A DNA stretch of 64,000 nt from NCBI GenBank assembly GCA_019744975.1, contig JAIETP010000010.1, positions 62,001 through 126,000 on the forward strand, written 5' to 3'. The position numbers were made by a program, and so were the translations under genes. Under the pieces are notes generated by a model. That model made no database searches. It was not told the origin of the DNA and saw only the letters and a program-made list of their open reading frames with translations. This document shows positions 1 through 8,485 of the stretch, piece after piece (position 1 is the stretch's first letter; each line of letters begins with the position of its first letter). Source of the DNA: Burkholderiales bacterium. GTDB taxonomy: Bacteria > Pseudomonadota > Gammaproteobacteria > Burkholderiales > SG8-41.

Positions 1-1
1 C

Positions 2-442
2 GGCGATGTGAAACTGAGTCAGGAGGAAGCCGCCGAAGTGGTCAATCTGGCGCGCGCCTCGATCAAGTACCCGGCATCGGGCCAGCTCAGCGGCGACTGG
101 AAGGCCGGGGATCGGCTGGCGCATGACGGCGCCGGCGACCGCATCCGCAACGGCAAGACCGAGGCCAACAAGCAAAACGGTGCCTTGTGCCAGAATTGCC
201 ACGCCCTCGCCCCGGGTGAAATCAACGTCGGCAATGTCGGCCCGCCCCTGACCGGCTATGGCAAACAACGCGGCAATTCCGAGGCCATCGTCAAATACAC
301 CTACGAAAAAATCTACAATGCCTGGGCGTATTTCCCCTGCTCCAACATGCCGCGCCTGGGCGCCACGGGACACCTGACGCCGGAGCAGGTCACACACATG
401 GTGGCCTACCTGCTCGATCCGCAATCGCCGATAAACAAATAA
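2..442 (+). CDS. soxX: SoxX, thiosulfate-oxidation cytochrome c (5' end outside window)
   Basis: Partial gene: the reading frame is open to the window edge, so the signal peptide and true start lie upstream. The protein has one c-type haem motif, CQNCH (near residue 60), and a downstream Met in a NMPR context that could be the distal haem ligand. The C-terminal helix (LTPEQVTHMVAYLLDP) is typical of SoxX. SoxX pairs with SoxA in the periplasm to couple thiosulfate to the SoxY carrier and passes the electrons on. The next gene is soxB, matching the usual betaproteobacterial order A-X-B. Confidence 0.9.
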   Translation, partial: GDVKLSQEEAAEVVNLARASIKYPASGQLSGDWKAGDRLAHDGAGDRIRNGKTEANKQNGALCQNCHALAPGEINVGNVGPPLTGYGKQRGNSEAIVKYTYEKIYNAWAYFPCSNMPRLGATGHLTPEQVTHMVAYLLDPQSPINK

Positions 443-463
443 CTGCGATTGCAGCAAGCAACC

Positions 464-493
464 AGAGGCTTGGGCAACCAAGCCTCTTTTTTT
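464..493 (+). terminator. Intrinsic terminator between soxX and soxB
   Basis: A perfect 10-bp stem, AGAGGCTTGG and CCAAGCCTCT, closes a GCAA tetraloop and is followed directly by seven T. It starts 21 nt after the soxX stop and ends just before the soxB ribosome-binding site (GGAGTG, 495-500). Most transcripts should stop here, so soxB would be expressed by readthrough or from a promoter I cannot see. Confidence 0.85.
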
Positions 494-508
494 CGGAGTG
501 CCCACAGC

Positions 509-2236
509 ATGAACCTGTCACGTCGCGAATTCCTGCAGATACTCGCCATCGCCGCAGCACAGGGCATGCCGCTGGCCAGTGGCCGCGCCATGGCCGCCGC
601 GCGCAGTGGCAATCTCTACGAGTTGGGGAAACCGCAGGGCAACGTCACCCTGATGCATTTCACCGATTGCCACGCCCAGCTGCTGCCCGGTTATTTCCGT
701 GAACCGGACGTGAACATCGGCGTGGGCGACGCCCGCGGCCGCCCGCCGCACCTGGTGGGTGATGCGCTGTTGCGGCATTTCGGCATCCGGCCGGGCACCC
801 GCGAAGCCCACGCTTATACACACCTTGATTACGTGGCCGCAGCACGCACCTTCGGCAAGATCGGCGGCTTCGCCCATCTTGCAACACTGGTCAGGCAGAT
901 CCGCGCGCAGCGCCCCGGCGCACTGCTGCTCGACGGCGGGGACAACTGGCAGGGTTCCGCCACCGCGCTGTGGAGCCAGGGCCAGGACATGATCGATGCC
1001 TCGAAGCTGCTCGGCGTCGACATCATGACCGGCCACTGGGAATTCACCTATGGCGCCAAACGGGTACAGGAAGTAGTCAGCAAGGATTTCAAAGGGCAAA
1101 TCGAGTTCCTTGCGCAAAACATCCGCACCGCTGATTTTGACGATCCGGTGTTCCCGTCCTACACGCTGCGTGAATTCAGCGGCGCACGGGTCGCGGTCAT
1201 CGGCCAGGCTTTTCCCTACACCCCCATCGCCAATCCCCGACATTTCGTCGCCGACTGGACCTTCGGCATCCAGGAAGAACGCCTGCAGCGCGTCATCGAA
1301 GAAGTGCGCAATAAGGGCGCGCACGCCGTAGTGCTGCTGTCACACAACGGCATGGATACCGATCTCAAGCTGGCCTCGCGGGTTTCCGGCCTGGACGTCA
1401 TCCTCGGCGGCCACACCCACGATGCCATACCCCGCCCTGTTCCCGTTAAAAACCGGGGTGGCCAGACACTGGTGACCAATGCCGGATCCAACGGCAAGTT
1501 TCTCGGTGTGCTGGAACTCGACGTCCGCGGCGGCGGCGTCAAGTCCGTGAACTACCGCCTGCTGCCGGTGTTCGCGAATCTGCTCGATGCCGACACCGGC
1601 ATGGCCGAGCTGATCAAAAAACACCGCGCACCGTACGAGACCAGGCTCGGCGAAACACTCGCGGTCAGCGAGGGGTTGCTGTTTCGCCGGGGCAATTTCA
1701 ATGGCAGTTTCGATCAGTTGATCCTCGACGCCCTGTTGGCGACCCAGGACGCTGAAATCGCGTTTTCCCCGGGCTTCCGCTGGGGCACTTCCATCCTGCC
1801 CGGCGCGCCCATCACCACGGAAGATGTGATGAACATGACCGCGATCACCTACCCCTTTGTCACCACCAGCAACATCACCGGCGAAAATCTGAAAAACCTG
1901 CTTGAGGACATTTGCGACAACCTGTTCAACCCCGATCCCTATTACCAGCAGGGCGGCGACATGGTGCGCGTCGGCGGACTGCAATATGCCTGTGACCCCA
2001 CGCAGAAAATCGGCAGCCGGATCAGCGACATGCGCCTCAAAGGCAAGAACATAGAAGCAACCGTGACTTACAAGCTGGCCAGCTGGGCGCCGGTGGCCGA
2101 AGGCGCCTCGGGAGAACCGGTCTGGGATGTTGTCACGCGTTATCTGCGCGACAGGAAGGTGATCAAACCGCCGGTATTGAACCGGCCAAGGGTGACCGGG
2201 GTCGCGGGGAATCCGGGGCTGGCGGCTATTCGCTGA
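509..2236 (+). CDS. soxB: SoxB, sulfate thiol esterase / dimanganese hydrolase
   Basis: SoxB releases sulfate from the thiocysteine-S-sulfonate form of SoxY in the periplasm. I chose the ATG at 509 because GGAGTG precedes it and the product then begins with a twin-arginine signal (SRREFLQ) and an Ala-rich hydrophobic stretch. Metallophosphoesterase motifs follow in order: HFTDCHAQ, GGDNWQG, GHWEFTYG, SHNGMDTD and GGHTHD. A 5'-nucleotidase-like C-terminal domain then completes the protein. Length is 575 aa, normal for the family. The stop overlaps the convergent ligase gene by 11 bp. Confidence 0.95.
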   Translation: MNLSRREFLQILAIAAAQGMPLASGRAMAAARSGNLYELGKPQGNVTLMHFTDCHAQLLPGYFREPDVNIGVGDARGRPPHLVGDALLRHFGIRPGTREAHAYTHLDYVAAARTFGKIGGFAHLATLVRQIRAQRPGALLLDGGDNWQGSATALWSQGQDMIDASKLLGVDIMTGHWEFTYGAKRVQEVVSKDFKGQIEFLAQNIRTADFDDPVFPSYTLREFSGARVAVIGQAFPYTPIANPRHFVADWTFGIQEERLQRVIEEVRNKGAHAVVLLSHNGMDTDLKLASRVSGLDVILGGHTHDAIPRPVPVKNRGGQTLVTNAGSNGKFLGVLELDVRGGGVKSVNYRLLPVFANLLDADTGMAELIKKHRAPYETRLGETLAVSEGLLFRRGNFNGSFDQLILDALLATQDAEIAFSPGFRWGTSILPGAPITTEDVMNMTAITYPFVTTSNITGENLKNLLEDICDNLFNPDPYYQQGGDMVRVGGLQYACDPTQKIGSRISDMRLKGKNIEATVTYKLASWAPVAEGASGEPVWDVVTRYLRDRKVIKPPVLNRPRVTGVAGNPGLAAIR

Positions 2237-3689
2237 TCCAACCTTGCGTCCAAAACCGTGGGAATAACGGGGTATCGGGCGGATGTGCCGCCAAATATGA
2301 TTTTTCACGCTCAGCAATGCGACCAATTTCCGGAGCAACACCGTAAGCAACCGCAGCGGCAGCGATCACGGTTACGGCAGTCAGGATCACATGCTGCATG
2401 TTGCTGCTGCGCACTGTACGCGCAGCAAAATAAATACCGATCGCCCAGCCACACAACAAAACCAGCAGGGTCTGGCTGACCGGCATCACCAGTACCCCGT
2501 CCACCATCGCCTGCGCCGCCGCGCCGGCCAGCGCAGCCAGCAGCGCAACCAGAACCAGCGCCTGGCGGTCACCGACCTCGGCCACCGTGCGCCGCACATG
2601 GCCGGCAAAAGCCAGGCCGGCCACAGCGCAGACAGCGGTCAGCAGCAAGGCCGCGGGAATCCCCCATTCCGCGAGCCATTGCAGGACTGCATTGTGCGGG
2701 TGCGCAGCGACCCTGGTCGCGAAATAGGCGTAGTGCATCGGGCCGATGCCGAGCCACGGATGCTGAACTGCAAAATCAAGCGCCGTGATCCACAACACCT
2801 CTCGCAACGACAGCGACAGGATATCGCCGGTGCGGTGCAGAAACCCTACAGGTTGCTCCAGCAATTGCGGGACAGCCCAGATGAACACGGCGTAACACAA
2901 GACACCGCTCAGCAGACCGCCCAGTTGCCATTTAATCCATCGCCGGCCAACCTGTCCGCCGTAGACCCATGCTGCAATCACACCCACCAACAGCGCACAC
3001 CAGGTGCCGCGAGTACCCGACCCGACAGCCAGCATCCACCAGATTGCCGGGACACTCCACAAAAAAATGCGCTGCCACCGGGTCCTGCCCCACCACATCG
3101 CAGGCACCAGCAGAAACGGCAGCAGCATGGTCTGGATGTGGCCGAAAAAACGTACGTTTGAAAAACTGACATACAGTTCTCGGACATCAAAAATCTGCCC
3201 GTAAACCGGCCCGACCAGCAGCATGACCACATACACGGAGCCAGCGCTGATCGCATAGGCCGTTGCTGTTGCAAAAAACAACAGCACCAGCGGCTGATCC
3301 AGCCGCCTTCCGAAGTGGCGGTACTGCGCTGCAATCCCGAGCACCACGATAAGCAACAGCCATAACTGGCCCCATTCCAGCAGTGCCCAGCGCGGCAGCG
3401 GCGCCAAGAGACCGGATGCAAACCCCAGCACAAATGCCCCCTGCAGCGCGATACGGCCCCAGCAGGGCAGCAATGCCCATGTATCGGCCAGGCTGCGTGC
3501 AGCACCCGGCCATGCGAGAGAAAACACCACCACCGCCAATAATGCCAGCTGGGCAAAGCGTTGACTGTCATGCCACCGAAGGTCGGCAGCAAAATCAATA
3601 TTTGGTGCCAGAAAAACAAAGGCTGCGACCGCCAGCAGAACCCAGGGCAGGGTCCGCAGCGTCACCGGTGCCGGTGGGTTCGTATTCAT
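2226..3689 (-). CDS. O-antigen ligase family protein, candidate pilin O-oligosaccharyltransferase
   Basis: Polytopic inner-membrane protein of about 487 aa with roughly 11-12 hydrophobic segments. The Wzy_C-type periplasmic loop carries an HPHNAVLQWLAEWG motif, the conserved H-x-H-N-x-x-L signature of WaaL/PglL/PilO enzymes. The start MNTNPPAP was chosen because the only longer frame begins at a TTG without a ribosome-binding site. The gene lies directly downstream of the pilin gene on the same strand. In Pseudomonas tfpO/pilO has the same position and glycosylates PilA. I infer pilin glycosylation; a Wzy polymerase or WaaL role is not excluded. Confidence 0.75.
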   Translation of the reverse strand: MNTNPPAPVTLRTLPWVLLAVAAFVFLAPNIDFAADLRWHDSQRFAQLALLAVVVFSLAWPGAARSLADTWALLPCWGRIALQGAFVLGFASGLLAPLPRWALLEWGQLWLLLIVVLGIAAQYRHFGRRLDQPLVLLFFATATAYAISAGSVYVVMLLVGPVYGQIFDVRELYVSFSNVRFFGHIQTMLLPFLLVPAMWWGRTRWQRIFLWSVPAIWWMLAVGSGTRGTWCALLVGVIAAWVYGGQVGRRWIKWQLGGLLSGVLCYAVFIWAVPQLLEQPVGFLHRTGDILSLSLREVLWITALDFAVQHPWLGIGPMHYAYFATRVAAHPHNAVLQWLAEWGIPAALLLTAVCAVAGLAFAGHVRRTVAEVGDRQALVLVALLAALAGAAAQAMVDGVLVMPVSQTLLVLLCGWAIGIYFAARTVRSSNMQHVILTAVTVIAAAAVAYGVAPEIGRIAEREKSYLAAHPPDTPLFPRFWTQGWISE

Positions 3690-3795
3690 GGTTTTCGCGA
3701 AACGCAAGGCATTAAAAAGCCACGATCATCAGGCAATCCGCCGCGAATGCCAATCAGTCAAGCCGACGGCAAGATATGTACAGAAACGATGTACG

Positions 3796-3822
3796 AAAAA
3801 AAGCCCCGGAAAACCGGGGCTT
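3796..3822 (-). terminator. Intrinsic terminator of pilA
   Basis: GCCCCGG (3803-3809) and CCGGGGC (3814-3820) form a 7-bp stem, extended by two A-T pairs, over an AAAA loop. On the minus strand a run of U follows. It lies about 20 bp past the pilA stop and before the ligase gene, so the ligase probably receives only readthrough or has its own promoter. Confidence 0.85.
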
Positions 3823-3842
3823 CTTTTAAACCAAGCAATGGA

Positions 3843-4307
3843 TCAGGTGCCCACGCCGGTCTTGGACTTGCCACAGCCGGCAGCGCCACCGTTGGTATAC
3901 CTCCAGGCAACCGAAGAGCCGCTGGAATTGTCCGCAGCGATCAACACTGTGCAGGAGGCCCCGCCAGAACCCACGCCGTTCGTACCGGTAATCAGGATAC
4001 CGGTAGCGCTGTAAGCCAGTGCGGAGATGTTGGGGGTAGCCGTGGCAGAAACCGTCGGCAGGGTCAGCGCACCAGTCGAACTGCGCACTTCGTCGGTCGT
4101 ATCACACTCCGCCATGGTACCTGCATTGTTCTGCAGGCATTCGGCGATCGCCGTCTTGAAGGCCTGGACACGGGACAGATTGTCCTGCCACTTGGCACGG
4201 GTGATGTAGTCCTGATACTGCGGAATCGCAATCGCCGCCAGAATGCCGATGATCGCCACGACGATCATCAGTTCGATCAGCGTGAAGCCTTTTTGCAGAT
4301 TTTTCAT
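3843..4307 (-). CDS. pilA: Type IV major pilin
   Basis: A 154-aa prepilin. The start MKNLQKG follows a good ribosome-binding site (GGGAG, 8 nt spacing). The class III leader is cleaved after Gly, giving mature [19 protein letters not shown] with the conserved Phe1 and Glu5. The hydrophobic N-terminal helix is followed by a variable globular domain. Two Cys pairs (one around CLQNN...AEC, one between SCTVL and AAGCGKS) could close the alpha-beta and D-region loops. The product is the subunit of retractile pili for twitching, adhesion or DNA uptake. A sigma-54 promoter lies upstream and a strong terminator downstream. Confidence 0.93.
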   Translation of the reverse strand: MKNLQKGFTLIELMIVVAIIGILAAIAIPQYQDYITRAKWQDNLSRVQAFKTAIAECLQNNAGTMAECDTTDEVRSSTGALTLPTVSATATPNISALAYSATGILITGTNGVGSGGASCTVLIAADNSSGSSVAWRYTNGGAAGCGKSKTGVGT

Positions 4308-4365
4308 GTGATGCTCCCAGAAAGTTGAACACATTGACGCCGGGCCAAGCCCGCCTATGCACTGG

Positions 4366-4381
4366 AGCAAATCCCGTACCA
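4366..4381 (-). promoter_or_regulatory. Sigma-54 promoter of pilA
   Basis: On the minus strand TGGTACGGGATTTGCT matches the -24/-12 consensus TGGCAC-N5-TTGCW. Invariant GG and GC are separated by exactly 10 bp. It lies about 60 bp upstream of the pilA start. Pilin genes in Pseudomonas, Neisseria relatives and others are often RpoN/PilR dependent. Confidence 0.85.
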
Positions 4382-4420
4382 TTTGATTTGATCATCAATA
4401 CGCCATCAGAGAATATAATA

Positions 4421-4442
4421 TAAATTATTGATTATATTGATA
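4421..4442 (-). repeat. Dispersed IHF-like motif, copy 1 (pilA promoter)
   Basis: Reads TATCAATATAA then TCAATAATTTA on the minus strand. The core AATCAATAATTTA is a perfect WATCAANNNNTTR match. It sits about 50 bp upstream of the sigma-54 promoter, between it and possible activator sites, where IHF usually bends sigma-54 promoter DNA. Confidence 0.75.
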
Positions 4443-4477
4443 TTTTTAAATTTTACGTGTTAAAGAAATTATTGTGG

Positions 4478-4493
4478 CGTGATCTGCGTCACG
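4478..4493. promoter_or_regulatory. CRP/Vfr-like palindrome upstream of pilA
   Basis: CGTGATCTGCGTCACG contains GTGA-N6-TCAC, the CRP-family half-sites in perfect symmetry. It lies about 110 bp upstream of the sigma-54 promoter. An adenylate cyclase and a cNMP phosphodiesterase gene lie in the same window, which makes cAMP control plausible. Confidence 0.55.
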
Positions 4494-4571
4494 GTTAACC
4501 GTCGCGGTCAGAAACTGCAGGATTCCATATGCCGGCGGAGCCAATCGCGACAAGTAATGATCGGTCACAAA

Positions 4572-4588
4572 CTGACAAATTTTGTCAG
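4572..4588. promoter_or_regulatory. Palindrome, possible activator (PilR-type) site
   Basis: CTGACAAATTTTGTCAG has 8-bp perfect arms around a single central T. It lies about 190 bp upstream of the -24 element of pilA, a usual enhancer distance, and overlaps the stop codon of the neighbouring TPR gene. Assignment to PilR is inference. Confidence 0.4.
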
Positions 4589-6351
4589 CCACGGCCGCTG
4601 GTTTTGACCACCAGTTGCTCCCGAATATCGGCAATCACCGGAGACCATACACCACGAACTGGTTGCCGGAACAACCGTACCGATGGATACCAGGGCATGG
4701 TGCCCCGCTCCAGGCCATAACGCCATTCCGGAATCCGCGGCGTCATGACCCACGCCGGGCGGCCCAGTGCGCCGGTCAGATGGACCACCGAGGTGCACAC
4801 CGAGATCACCAGATCCAGCGCGCTGACCAGCGATGCTGTCTCGTCATAGTCGCCATCGATGGCTTCCGGCCAGTCAGAGATGACTATGCCCTGCGCGGCA
4901 GTCAAATCTTCAATTTCACCGACCCGATCACCGTACTGCAGATTAACCCAGCGCACACCGGGAACGGTCAACAGCGGCAGCAACTGCGTCAGGTCGAGCG
5001 ATCTGCGCGCCCGCCGGGTGACCACGACACCTCCCCGCCAGGAAATGCCGACTTTGAGGCCCTGCCCGAGGGCAGCAAGCTGTCCTCGCCAGTACTGGAC
5101 ACGAGCAGGATCGGCCTTCAGATAACCATCGTGCGCGGGAAATTCCCGCAGTCCGCTGCGAAAATGACGCGGCAAGCTGCCGGCGTAACTGTAAACATCG
5201 ACCGGGACTCCGGGGTCAGTGCGCTCCCGGGTCTCCATATCGTGCAGGGGATGAAACCTCGCTCCCGGAAAAGAACGGGCGAACAAGCGCTCAAGACGTG
5301 GTTCGCATTCGATATGGCATTGCGCCGATTGCCGCAGCAGGTCCGGATAGCAGGATGCGTACATGATCTCATCCCCCAGTCCCTGCTCACGCATGACCAG
5401 GATGGTTCGGCCATTCAGTGCCGTGCCGTTCCAGCGTGGCTCGCAGGATCGCCATGCCTTGAACCGGTTGATATTCAGACGCTGCTCAAAATCCACCCAG
5501 CCCTCGCGAAAGCGCCAGCGCATCAGATTGATCAGGCTGATGTCGTAGCGTGCCGCCACGGAATCGGGTTCGAGTTTTAATGCCCGGCGGTGCGCCGCCA
5601 ACGCCTCTTCGGGCTTGCCCAGGTCGAACAGCGCATTGCCCAGCACCACATAGGGCGCTGAGTCATCTGTGTAAAGCTGCAAGGCCTTCCTTGACGTTGC
5701 TACGGCAGCCTCGAGCTCGTCCACGCCAAACTGGGCCAACGCAAGACAGCACAGCGTCTCGAAATTCTCGCCGTTCTCAGCAATAGCTCTTTGGGCCAGC
5801 GGCAGCATCTCGCGGTGCCGGCCAACACGATCCAGCCCGGAACACAGGCGGAGCAGCAGGTCCTGGCGTTCCGGCGCAAATTCCAGGGCCGCAAACAGCT
5901 CTGTCAGTGCGTCACGGTCACGCCCCGTTGCCTGCAGCACATCCGCCAGCACTGCCCGAAAGCGGGCCTCGGTGGGCTGCGCGGCAACCGCATCACGGGC
6001 ATGTTTTTCGGCGGCCTCATGGTCTCCGGCCTCGAACCTGATCGTCGCCAGATCCGCATGTGCATCCGCGAGATCGGGGTCGACCTCCAGAGCGGCCTTC
6101 AGCAGGCCTTCGGCCTCGGTGTATCGATTCAGCGCCATCAGGGCACGCGCGCATAGATGGCGGGCTTGGGCGCTGTCCGGCTGCTCGGAAATAACGGACT
6201 CGCAGGCCCGGATGACCTCTTCGTAACGGCTGGCATTGAATGCCGCGATCGCCGGTCCGAGACTGGCAACTGCCTGCTTTTCGCGCGCCGCCCGTGCCGC
6301 GGCAGCGGGCGACCGCCACAGTCCCGTCAGCAGACTCTTCAACATGCGCAT
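4585..6351 (-). CDS. TPR protein with GT9-like glycosyltransferase C-terminal domain
   Basis: 588 aa. Residues about 35-270 are consecutive tetratricopeptide repeats (A-L...Y-x-E-A...A-L pattern). The C-terminal half resembles heptosyltransferase/GT9 folds: DEIMYASCYPDLL, a nucleotide-binding-like GISWRGG, and DLVISVCTSVVHLTGALG near the end. Such TPR-GT9 proteins are common near flagellar, pilus or polysaccharide loci and may modify a surface glycan or protein. The substrate is unknown. Two adjacent Met codons (6351, 6345) are both possible starts. Confidence 0.75.
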   Translation of the reverse strand: MRMLKSLLTGLWRSPAAAARAAREKQAVASLGPAIAAFNASRYEEVIRACESVISEQPDSAQARHLCARALMALNRYTEAEGLLKAALEVDPDLADAHADLATIRFEAGDHEAAEKHARDAVAAQPTEARFRAVLADVLQATGRDRDALTELFAALEFAPERQDLLLRLCSGLDRVGRHREMLPLAQRAIAENGENFETLCCLALAQFGVDELEAAVATSRKALQLYTDDSAPYVVLGNALFDLGKPEEALAAHRRALKLEPDSVAARYDISLINLMRWRFREGWVDFEQRLNINRFKAWRSCEPRWNGTALNGRTILVMREQGLGDEIMYASCYPDLLRQSAQCHIECEPRLERLFARSFPGARFHPLHDMETRERTDPGVPVDVYSYAGSLPRHFRSGLREFPAHDGYLKADPARVQYWRGQLAALGQGLKVGISWRGGVVVTRRARRSLDLTQLLPLLTVPGVRWVNLQYGDRVGEIEDLTAAQGIVISDWPEAIDGDYDETASLVSALDLVISVCTSVVHLTGALGRPAWVMTPRIPEWRYGLERGTMPWYPSVRLFRQPVRGVWSPVIADIREQLVVKTSGRG

Positions 6352-6494
6352 GGAATGGTTTCGGACCTCTGTGAGTCTGGTTCGGATATCCTTTCAGGTA
6401 TCCGCGTCATCCGCGGGGCTACACCTGCAGGAACATGCTTGGTATTCTCGCATTCTACACATGCAGCTTTTCATCCCGCACAAAGGAATGAGTC

Positions 6495-6815
6495 ATGGGT
6501 CTTTTCGGATCGGTTTCTGGAAAACAGGTGGATGAGTTCGCGCGCGGACTCGTCGAAACGGTATTGACGCTACGCCCGCCCAAAGGCAAGGCAACGCCCA
6601 GCAATCCCGGAGTTTCCCTGAAAACCCTGGAACCCAGGGTCGACGCGCTTTTTGAAACAGCAACCTCATTCAGAAAAGAGCACAAGCTCGGCGTCTACAA
6701 GAAAGCCCGGCTGGCCAATACTTTCCGCTGGGAAATGAAGGAGCGCGGTTATGACGACGGATTCATCGAAATGATCACAGAAAAACTGGTCGTCGCATTG
6801 TCAAAGAAGGACTGA
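6495..6815 (+). CDS. Small conserved-looking hypothetical protein
   Basis: 106 aa, soluble and basic, beginning MGLFGSVSGKQVDEFARGL after a clear AAAGGA ribosome-binding site at 6481. No membrane segment, signal peptide or recognised motif. It stands alone on the plus strand between two minus-strand genes. Even codon use and the ribosome-binding site support a real gene. I do not recognise a function. Confidence 0.7.
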   Translation: MGLFGSVSGKQVDEFARGLVETVLTLRPPKGKATPSNPGVSLKTLEPRVDALFETATSFRKEHKLGVYKKARLANTFRWEMKERGYDDGFIEMITEKLVVALSKKD

Positions 6816-6825
6816 CGGCCCGCAA

Positions 6826-8445
6826 CTATCGCGCGGGCGGCGGCTGGTAGCCCGGAATCCGCGCGACGTCCACGACGTCAATCTGCTCGGGATCGAGAAA
6901 TTCCTTCGCGTATTTCTCGTAGACTTTCTCCCACATGAATACGTCGAACAAATCCGGATCGACGTGGCCGTTCAGCTTGAACTTGCCGAGGATGGTCAAG
7001 GACTCGGTCAAAGTCTTGCCCTTCTTGTAGGGCCGGTCTTTCGCTGTCAGCGCCTCAAAAATATCGGCAATGCCCATGCAGCGCGCCTGCACCGACATCT
7101 GCTCCCGCGTCAGCCCCTTCGGGTAACCCTTGCCGTCCATGCGTTCGTGGTGACCGCCGGCATACTCCGGCACCCGCTTCAGATGACGGGGCCACGGCAG
7201 CGATTCCAGCATCTGTATGGTGACGTCGATATGGTGATTGATGATCTGCCGCTCACCGGGCGTCAGCGTGCCGGCGCGTATGGTCAGGTTTTCAATTTCA
7301 TCAGTCGCCAGGAAATCGCCGATGCTGCCGTCGGGACGCTGCCACCGGTAGCGGGCGGAGATCGTCCTGACGCGGGCCATGTCCTCCTCGCGCATCGACT
7401 CACCGCCCACATTGATGCGCCGCAGGAATTCCCGATCCTGCTCAATGTCACGCAGCAGAGCCTCGGTCGCGGAAGCCGTCGCGCTGCCGGTCAGCAGCGC
7501 CATCTGGGCATCACGTTTGATGACTTCAAAACGCGTGTCTATCAAATCAATGCGGTCATAAATCGTCTGCAGCTTGGTTGCCTTGTCGACCACGTGCACA
7601 GGGGTCGTCACCTTGCCGCAATCGTGCAACAGGCCGGCGATTTTCAGTTCATAACGGTCGCGATCGGTCATCGCGAAGTCCTTGAGCGGCCCGACCTGGC
7701 AGTTGTTGACCGCTTCGGCCAGCAGCAAGGTCAGCGTCGGCACCCGCTCGCAATGCCCGCCCGTATACGGTGACTTGTCGTCGATCGCGGCATTGATCAT
7801 CTGGATGAACGACTCGAACAGGCTTTCCAGATGGTTGATCAGCAGCCGGTTGGTCAGCGCAATCGCCGCCTGCGAGGCCAGAGACTCCGCCAGTTGCTGG
7901 TCATTATCCGAGAACGGCACCACCTTCCCGGTTTCACGGTTCTTGGCATTGATCAACTGCAGCACGCCGATGATTTCATTCTCGTGATTTTTCATCGGCA
8001 CGGTAAGGAATGACGTCGACCGGTAGCCGGTTTTTTTGTCAAAGTTCTTGGTGCCCGAGAAATCGAACCCGGCTTCGGTGTAGGCATCCGCGACGTTTAC
8101 CGAACGATCATGGTGCACGGCATAGGTGGCAACCATGCTGTTGATGGCATTGCCGTCCTTGTCGAACAGGTTGACCGGATAAAACGGGATATCCACGCCG
8201 CTGGTGCCGCCCATGGCGATGCCCAGCGTGTCGTTGCGCATGATCTCGAAGCGCAGCGATTGCTCATCCGTCATGCGGTAGAGCGTGCCGCCGTCGGCAC
8301 TGGTGATGTCTTTCGCTGCAATCAGGATGGCTTCGAGCAGCCGGTTGATGTCGCGTTCGCGCGACAGCGCGACGCCGATGCGCAACAGCTCACCCAGCCG
8401 GTGGGCAAGCTCGGTCGCCGCCGGCGGGGTTTCCAGTTGATTCAT
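6826..8445 (-). CDS. GAF - HD-GYP protein, probable cyclic-di-GMP phosphodiesterase
   Basis: 539 aa. A GAF domain (about residues 15-200) is followed by an HD-GYP domain. Seen motifs are HDCGKVTTPVHV (HD pair), GGHHERMDGKGYPKGL (GYP motif, here GKGYP) and IADIFEALTAKDRPYKK. HD-GYP enzymes hydrolyse c-di-GMP to pGpG or GMP. There is a long insert between the HD and GYP parts. It is the last gene of the 6.8-18.5 kb same-strand group, 40 nt after the GspE-like ATPase, which also has a GAF domain, so the two may share a ligand or control pilus/secretion motors. Confidence 0.88.
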   Translation of the reverse strand: MNQLETPPAATELAHRLGELLRIGVALSRERDINRLLEAILIAAKDITSADGGTLYRMTDEQSLRFEIMRNDTLGIAMGGTSGVDIPFYPVNLFDKDGNAINSMVATYAVHHDRSVNVADAYTEAGFDFSGTKNFDKKTGYRSTSFLTVPMKNHENEIIGVLQLINAKNRETGKVVPFSDNDQQLAESLASQAAIALTNRLLINHLESLFESFIQMINAAIDDKSPYTGGHCERVPTLTLLLAEAVNNCQVGPLKDFAMTDRDRYELKIAGLLHDCGKVTTPVHVVDKATKLQTIYDRIDLIDTRFEVIKRDAQMALLTGSATASATEALLRDIEQDREFLRRINVGGESMREEDMARVRTISARYRWQRPDGSIGDFLATDEIENLTIRAGTLTPGERQIINHHIDVTIQMLESLPWPRHLKRVPEYAGGHHERMDGKGYPKGLTREQMSVQARCMGIADIFEALTAKDRPYKKGKTLTESLTILGKFKLNGHVDPDLFDVFMWEKVYEKYAKEFLDPEQIDVVDVARIPGYQPPPAR

Positions 8446-8485
8446 GGGGGTCAGAACAGGGGATGGGGAAATGCGGGGAGAAATG

